Of a stretch of DNA of 19,787 nucleotides, positions 15,337 through 19,787 are shown piece after piece. A program made the position numbers and the translations under genes. Location of the stretch: positions 1-19,787 of the forward strand of contig JBGOUV010000079.1 of assembly GCA_041477815.1 (NCBI GenBank), read 5' to 3'. The notes beneath the pieces are model-generated. The model was not told the DNA's origin. It saw nothing but the letters and a program-made list of their open reading frames with translations, and searched no databases. The stretch comes from JBGOUV01 sp041477815. Its GTDB lineage: Bacteria; Acidobacteriota; Terriglobia; Bryobacterales; JACQDG01. Each line of letters begins with the position of its first letter. Positions within the stretch are counted from its first letter, which is position 1.

Positions 15337-15376
15337 GAGACAAGCCCATTATAAGCTCCGTATAATGGGTTCTTAA
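15337..15376. promoter_or_regulatory. Overlapping divergent promoters in a 9-7-9 palindrome
   Basis: CCCATTATA (15345-15353) and TATAATGGG (15361-15369) are perfect arms around a 7-base centre. The right arm carries TATAAT for ribA (plus), with GAGACA at 15337-15342 as a possible -35 at 18 bases. The left arm carries TATAAT on the minus strand for the sensor kinase gene, with TTAAGA (complement of 15371-15376) at exactly 17 bases. Predicted starts leave leaders of about 11-13 bases on both sides. Each promoter's -10 box lies in the other's spacer, so polymerases should exclude each other. Confidence 0.65.
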
Positions 15377-15385
15377 GAGCACCCC

Positions 15386-15994
15386 GTGGCAGTCCACATA
15401 CACCAGGCGGCCGAGGCCGACTTTCCGTGCCGCTTTGGCCACTTCCGCATCTTCGGATTCGAGGCGCAGGACCACGGCAAGAGCGAAGAGCTCGTGGTGC
15501 TGAAGCTGGGAGACTTGGCGGCCCCCGGACCGGCGCCGCTGGTGCGGATCCACTCCCAGTGCCTCACCGGCGACGTCTTCGGCAGCCTGCGCTGCGACTG
15601 CCGGTCGCAACTGGAGATGGCGCTGGAGCGGATTGCCGGGGAGGGCCGCGGCCTGCTGGTCTACGAGGCCGAGGAAGGGCGCGGCATCGGGCTCACCAAC
15701 AAGCTGAAGGCCTACCAGTTGCAGGATGCGGGGGCGGATACGGTGGAGGCCAACCAGCAACTGGGCTTTGACGCCGACTTGCGGACCTATCAGGCGGCGG
15801 CGGCGGTCCTGCATCATTTCGGAATCGTGCGGGTACGCCTGCTCTCCAACAACCCCGACAAGATTCGGGCGCTGGAGGGAGCGGGGATTCAGGTCGAGGA
15901 GCGGGTACCGTGCCAGGCGCCGGCTACGGCGCGGACTAAGGGATACCTAAAGACCAAGAAGAAGAAGCTCGGTCACTTGTTGGAGGGGCTGTGA
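15386..15994 (+). CDS. ribA: GTP cyclohydrolase II
   Basis: A 202-residue stand-alone enzyme that opens GTP to the pyrimidine precursor, formate and pyrophosphate, the first committed step of riboflavin synthesis. RIHSQCLTGDVFGSLRCDC (54-72) gives the zinc ligands C59, C70 and C72. GRGIGLTNKLKAYQLQD (98-114) includes the catalytic Arg/Tyr region, and DTVEANQQLGFDADLR (118-133), RLLSNNPDKI (151-160) and ERVPC are all characteristic. The residues before EGRGIGL read YEAE, where most family members have Y(L/H)RQ, a small local departure. There is no fused DHBP synthase domain. The GTG at 15386 is the only plausible start; a weak AAGAG lies at 15375-15379. It is divergent from the LytS-type gene and ends in a strong hairpin. 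Confidence 0.96.
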   Translation: MAVHIHQAAEADFPCRFGHFRIFGFEAQDHGKSEELVVLKLGDLAAPGPAPLVRIHSQCLTGDVFGSLRCDCRSQLEMALERIAGEGRGLLVYEAEEGRGIGLTNKLKAYQLQDAGADTVEANQQLGFDADLRTYQAAAAVLHHFGIVRVRLLSNNPDKIRALEGAGIQVEERVPCQAPATARTKGYLKTKKKKLGHLLEGL

Positions 15995-16026
15995 GGCTGT
16001 GGACCGATCGTCCACAGCCTACAGCC
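15987..16026. terminator. Strong hairpin between convergent ribA and receptor genes
   Basis: AGGCTGTGGA (15994-16003) pairs perfectly with TCCACAGCCT (16011-16020) around a 7-base loop. The stem extends outward with GGCTGT (15987-15992) and ACAGCC (16021-16026), leaving one bulged G at 15993, for 16 pairs in all. It overlaps the ribA stop codon and lies 12 bases beyond the receptor gene stop. There is no T tract on either side, so it may act as a two-way terminator without a U run or protect mRNA ends. Confidence 0.7.
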
Positions 16027-16038
16027 GATATAGCCCGA

Positions 16039-19000
16039 CTAGAAGAAGAAGCGTAGCGAGAGCTGCAGGTTGCGCTCGCTGCTCTTGCTCGTGACCTTGC
16101 CGAACGCCTGGCTGGTGGGAGTCCGATTGGGACCGCCCCAGTTCGGGTGGTTGACGAAGTTATACGCTTCGGTGCGGAACTGGAATCCGGTCTTCTCGGT
16201 GATCATGAACCGCTTGAAGAGGCCCAGGTTCCAGTTCTGGAAGCCGGGACCGAAGATCAGGTTGCGGACCCGCTGGTTGTTGAACGTGCCCGCCGCCGGC
16301 CTGGTGAAGATCGCCGAACCATCGGCGTTCTTGGTGTTGAACCATAGGGCCGGATCGGCGGCGCCGCCGGCGGCGAAGTTGTGGACGATGGAGGGGTCGC
16401 CGTTAGCCACCCAGGCTTGGCCGAGACCGCTCATGCTGCCGAGCGAACCCACGCCGGCGAAGTCGTCGCCGGTGCCGACCGAGGCGGGGGTGCCGGTTTG
16501 GAACTGGGTAACCCCGCTGATCTGCCAGCCGCCCAGCAACTTCCCGGCCACATTGTGCTGGTTGCGTAAGAATGGCAGCTCGTAGATATAGCTGAACAGG
16601 AGGATGTGGCGGGTGTCGAAATCCGCCGGACCCCACATGGCGCTGCGGTCTTGAGCGTTGGGCAGAATATCGCGCTGGGCGGAGCCGTTGTCGTCGGTTT
16701 TGGATAGGGTGTAGGCCACGCCGAAGCTCGAACCCTGCGTGAAGCGCCGGGTCCAGTTGAGCTGCAGTCCGTGGTAAATCGAGCTGGCCACGTTGTCGGT
16801 CTGGCGGATCACGGCGAAGCCTTTGTAAGGCCGCAGGAAGTCCGGATTGATGCCCGGGTTGGCCTGGATGGTGCCGGGGAGCAACTGGTTGATGTCGCGC
16901 TCCTGCTGGAGGTGCAGACCGCGGCGGCCCACATAGGCCACCGAAACCACCGACTTCAAAATGGTCTGGCGCTCAACGGTGAAATTCCAATTCCAGGCCT
17001 CTGGGTTCTTGAAAGCCTTGCTCTGGGTGGTCACCGTCAGCGGGAATTGATTCTGGGAACCGCCGCCGGGGTTATCCACGCTGCCCAGGGACACGGAGGC
17101 GATCGGCTGGAAGGGCGGGTTGCCACCCAGGAAGACCGAGTCGCTGACCCCCAGGCGGGTATAGAAGCGTCCCACGCCGCCGCGCAGCACGGTCTTGTCG
17201 CCCAGACTGTAGGCGACGCCGAGCCGCGGCTGGAACTGGCTGTATTGGATATCCGAATAGCGATCCGGCACGCCCCGGAACAGGGCATTAAAATCCGCGG
17301 TGTCGGCCGCCGGCACGCGGCCCTTGGCGTAGCTCGGGAACCCGCTCCCCGGAATCACGATCCCGTTGTACCGATCGCCCGAGCCGGGCACGATGTAGCC
17401 GGTCCGCGGATCCTGCCGCACCGCTTTGCTCGCATCATAGTACGCCGGGTCGAAGACGTCCATGTTCGCCCACAGCGCGTGATAGGGAATGATCACGCTG
17501 TAGCGGAGACCGAGGTCCAGGTGGAGTCTCTGGGTGACCTTCCAGGAATCCTGCACAAACCCTTCCCACATGCTGCCGCGATAGAGGGTGTAAGAGCGGC
17601 GGCCGATTTCGGCATAAACGTCGAACAGGCCCAGAGCGGCATTACCAATACCGATGCCGGAGGTGGCCCCGCCGCCAGTGCGCGAGTCGCTGAAGGCGAA
17701 GCGACCGTTCTGGTTGTTGGTGCCCCCGGGGACGCCGGAGACGTTGATCTGGTCGAAGTCGTTCTCGCCCGATTTCTCGTAGGAGATCCCGAACTTCAGG
17801 ATGTGACTGCCCTTGATCCAGCTCAGGGTATCGGAAGCGGTGTAGATCGGTCCGGAGGAGTGCGAGGGGTACGGACCGCCGGTCAGGCCGTAGAAGTTGG
17901 GGATGACCACGTCGGGAATGCGGGTCGCGATTTCCTTGCCTTCCGGGAACAGATAGGGGTAGTTGATGCCGGCCTTGGTGCGATTGAAGAAGTGGGCCTC
18001 GTCGACCGGGATGTAGACGTCATCCAGGCTGACGGTGGCCAGCGCCTCATTGATCAAGTTCGGGCGGACGGTCCAGACGTAGCTCAGGGAATTGGTTTGA
18101 TTGGGGCGGTTGAAGAACTTGGGCGTGCGATCGGAACCGCCGTCGAACGGCTGGTATTCCACATACGCGAAGTTCTGCCGCCGGAAGGCGACGCGGTGCC
18201 GCTCGGAGGGAAGCATGTCCACGGCCAGGGTGTCCTTGCGCTGATCGTAGGGGTGCGTGGCCGCCCCGTACCAGTTCTGGTTGCCGTTGACAAAACCGGA
18301 GAGGTTCGGCTCCGGGTAGGCGCGCAGCAAGCCGATCCCATTGGGGCTGAGGCGGGTCGGCGGAATGATATTGTTCGCGAACGGCGTGCAGCTCGCCGCG
18401 CCGACGGACGGGCAGGTGGTGGGGTCGGAGAGCGTCACCGTCCGGCCGTACCACACGTTCCTCGGATCCAGCAACTGGCTGAAGTCGCCGTTGCGCATCT
18501 GCACGGTCGGCACGGCCTGGAACACGGTGTCGGTGGGACGGAACTTCACCCACTCCTGGCCCCAGTACCAGAAGACCTTGTTCTTGTCTTTGTTGAACTT
18601 GCCGGGGATGTAGAGCGGGCCGCCGATGTTGTAACCATACTGGTTGTACCGGAAGGGCGGCACGAAGTTGGTAGCGGCGTTGGAGTTTCGCGACCAGGTA
18701 TTAGCGTTGAGGTGGTCGTTGCGGAAGTACTCGAACAGGGCCCCGTGGAACTGGTTGGTGCCGCTCTTGGTGACGACGCGGATCTGGCCGCCGGAGGAGC
18801 GCCCGTACTCGGCGCCGTAGTTGGCGGTGAGGACCTGCACCTCTTCGGTGGAGTCCACGTCGGCGGCGCCGATGCTGGTGCCGTTGGAGCGGGTGCGCAC
18901 GGCCGGGGCGCCATCGAAAGTGATCAGGTTCTCCGGAGTGCGCGAGCCGTTGATGTTGAAGCCACCGGTGGTCATGCTGAAGGTGAAATTCGCCAGCGAG

Positions 19001-19506
19001 CTGCCCGACCGCACGCCCGGCATCAACTGGGCCAGCAGGATGGGGTTGCGGCCGTTGAGCTCCAGCAGGTCGATCGCCTGCCGGTCGACCAGTTTGCCGA
19101 TGGTCGCGGTTTCCGATTGCAGGGTGGCCACCGAAGCGGTAACCTGCACGGTTTCGGTGATCGCGCCCACGGTCAGGGCCACATCGACGGCCGTGTTGAT
19201 ATTCGGATCGAGCTTGTTGCCCGACTGTTCAAAAGTGCGGAATCCGGCCGCCTCCACGCGGATGGTATAGCGGGCCGGCTGGATGTTGCTGATGATATAG
19301 TAGCCGCTTTCGTTGGTTACGGTGCGCCGGTCGATGCCGGTCGCCTCGTTGCGGACCGAGACCGAGGCGTTGGGAACAACCGCATTCTGCGGATCCCGGA
19401 CGAAGCCGGAGATCGAAGCGTTGTCAGACTGCGCGAATGACGGAACAGCCAGGCATAACACGGCTACCGCCAGTAACCACGTGGTTCTGGTACACAAAAG
19501 CTTCAT
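16039..19506 (-). CDS. TonB-dependent receptor, Oar-like, with carboxypeptidase-regulatory-like N-terminal domain
   Basis: An 1155-residue outer-membrane protein of the type greatly expanded in Acidobacteria. Signal peptide MKLLCTRTTWLLAVAVLCLA followed by VPSFA, probably cleaved before Q26. Residues about 30-112 form a CarboxypepD_reg-like beta domain (ASISGFVRDPQNAVVPNASV, ESGYYIISNIQPARYTIRV, AAGFRTFE). A plug domain follows (about 120-260: LLELNGRNPILLAQLMPGVR, FNINGSRTPENLITFDGAPA, STEEVQVLTANYGAEYGRSS, GGQIRVVTKSGTNQFHGALF), then a long barrel ending LQLSLRFFF with the terminal aromatic of outer-membrane proteins. I chose the ATG at 19506 because GGGGGGAAG lies just upstream and the signal peptide starts there; an in-frame start 33 bases earlier would spoil the signal. 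The cargo is unknown (glycans, siderophores or peptides). No substrate-processing genes adjoin it. Confidence 0.95.
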   Translation of the reverse strand: MKLLCTRTTWLLAVAVLCLAVPSFAQSDNASISGFVRDPQNAVVPNASVSVRNEATGIDRRTVTNESGYYIISNIQPARYTIRVEAAGFRTFEQSGNKLDPNINTAVDVALTVGAITETVQVTASVATLQSETATIGKLVDRQAIDLLELNGRNPILLAQLMPGVRSGSSLANFTFSMTTGGFNINGSRTPENLITFDGAPAVRTRSNGTSIGAADVDSTEEVQVLTANYGAEYGRSSGGQIRVVTKSGTNQFHGALFEYFRNDHLNANTWSRNSNAATNFVPPFRYNQYGYNIGGPLYIPGKFNKDKNKVFWYWGQEWVKFRPTDTVFQAVPTVQMRNGDFSQLLDPRNVWYGRTVTLSDPTTCPSVGAASCTPFANNIIPPTRLSPNGIGLLRAYPEPNLSGFVNGNQNWYGAATHPYDQRKDTLAVDMLPSERHRVAFRRQNFAYVEYQPFDGGSDRTPKFFNRPNQTNSLSYVWTVRPNLINEALATVSLDDVYIPVDEAHFFNRTKAGINYPYLFPEGKEIATRIPDVVIPNFYGLTGGPYPSHSSGPIYTASDTLSWIKGSHILKFGISYEKSGENDFDQINVSGVPGGTNNQNGRFAFSDSRTGGGATSGIGIGNAALGLFDVYAEIGRRSYTLYRGSMWEGFVQDSWKVTQRLHLDLGLRYSVIIPYHALWANMDVFDPAYYDASKAVRQDPRTGYIVPGSGDRYNGIVIPGSGFPSYAKGRVPAADTADFNALFRGVPDRYSDIQYSQFQPRLGVAYSLGDKTVLRGGVGRFYTRLGVSDSVFLGGNPPFQPIASVSLGSVDNPGGGSQNQFPLTVTTQSKAFKNPEAWNWNFTVERQTILKSVVSVAYVGRRGLHLQQERDINQLLPGTIQANPGINPDFLRPYKGFAVIRQTDNVASSIYHGLQLNWTRRFTQGSSFGVAYTLSKTDDNGSAQRDILPNAQDRSAMWGPADFDTRHILLFSYIYELPFLRNQHNVAGKLLGGWQISGVTQFQTGTPASVGTGDDFAGVGSLGSMSGLGQAWVANGDPSIVHNFAAGGAADPALWFNTKNADGSAIFTRPAAGTFNNQRVRNLIFGPGFQNWNLGLFKRFMITEKTGFQFRTEAYNFVNHPNWGGPNRTPTSQAFGKVTSKSSERNLQLSLRFFF

Positions 19507-19559
19507 GGCTTCCCCCCACCCAATAAGATTCCTTGGCACAAACTCCCGAACGGTATCAG

Positions 19560-19565
19560 TTTATA
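19560..19565 (-). promoter_or_regulatory. Possible -10 box of the receptor gene
   Basis: The minus strand reads TATAAA about 54 bases before the receptor start codon, with an A/T-rich run (complement of 19588-19594) further upstream. No good -35 hexamer at standard spacing was found, so the call is weak. Confidence 0.3.
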
Positions 19566-19594
19566 CCACAACCGCTGGAAAAGCCAGCAAAAAA

Positions 19595-19728
19595 GGCTCC
19601 ACCGAGCCGCAACCGCAAGGGAGTTCCCCATGGCCGCAGGCCGCAAGGGCAGGCCACAAGGAGGGATGAAAATGTGGGGCGGCCCGCTTGGCCGGCTTGA
19701 GAAAGCCAGGCCGGGCCGGGGGGCCCGG
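19595..19728. repeat. GC-rich inverted repeats upstream of the receptor gene
   Basis: Three stems in the upstream spacer: GGCTC/GAGCC around CACC (19595-19608), GGCCGGCTT paired with AAGCCAGGCC with one bulge (19690-19712), and CCGGGCC/GGCCCGG around GGGG (19711-19728). The last two share two bases, so they are partly exclusive. No gene is seen from 19507 to 19787; the open minus frame there is Pro/Gly/Arg-rich and unconvincing. Confidence 0.5.
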
Positions 19729-19787
19729 CGCGGCCCAGGGGGGCCGCCCTGCATTTACAGGGAACGGATGTTGAGGCTGGCTGAACC

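Noticed and set aside
16771..19440. 889-codon open frame antisense to the TonB-dependent receptor
   Set aside because: It is an effect of high-GC codon use on the opposite strand: composition is Val/Gly/Ala/Arg/His-rich without domains, while the minus strand encodes a complete, typical receptor.

Overview
The window reads as bacterial chromosome from an acidobacterium, probably of the Solibacter/Bryobacteraceae kind. This is an inference from gene style: high GC, a very large Oar-like TonB-dependent receptor with an N-terminal carboxypeptidase-regulatory-like domain, a Hanks kinase fused to TolB-like and TPR regions, a split archaeal-type acyl-CoA mutase, and GGGGCTGAAGCCCC-type intergenic repeats. 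No rRNA, tRNA, CRISPR array, intact transposon or phage gene was seen.

Layout. (1) 2-2896, plus strand: the 3' part of an acyl-CoA mutase large subunit, its separate B12-binding subunit (4-base overlap), an ECF sigma factor and its zinc-finger anti-sigma factor. (2) 2998-5334, minus: an amidohydrolase-2 family protein and a methyltransferase with an internal zinc ribbon. (3) 5446-7470, minus: citrate synthase followed 6 bases later by an exported HExxH protein of unknown function whose 3' end runs into a REP-like repeat. (4) 7827-9399: a small RsbRD-N-like protein on the minus strand, divergent from three small plus-strand genes (a three-helix membrane protein, a membrane-anchored four-cysteine protein and a periplasmic protein). 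I cannot assign these to a known system. (5) 9400-12486: repeat-bearing spacer, the decayed N-lobe of a protein kinase, then an intact Ser/Thr kinase. (6) 12487-13246: a gene-poor stretch. (7) 13247-15330, minus: a LytS-type sensor kinase overlapping an FAD-dependent ferredoxin/flavodoxin-NADP+ reductase by one base. (8) 15386-15994, plus: GTP cyclohydrolase II, divergent from the sensor kinase across a palindrome carrying two facing TATAAT boxes. (9) 16039-19506, minus: the TonB-dependent receptor, convergent with ribA across a strong hairpin.

Functional picture. Most genes are housekeeping or signalling: propionate/methylmalonyl carbon flow into the TCA cycle (mutase, citrate synthase), riboflavin synthesis and flavin redox, and four regulatory modules (ECF/anti-sigma, RsbRD-like, Hanks kinase, LytS). 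The least explained material is the 7.8-9.4 kb small-gene cluster, the HExxH protein behind gltA, the coupled LytS-reductase pair, and three perfect palindromes that share the core GCAAATTTGC but have different, still symmetrical, arms. I did not find a clear new defence or biosynthetic system; the listed findings are candidates, not demonstrations.
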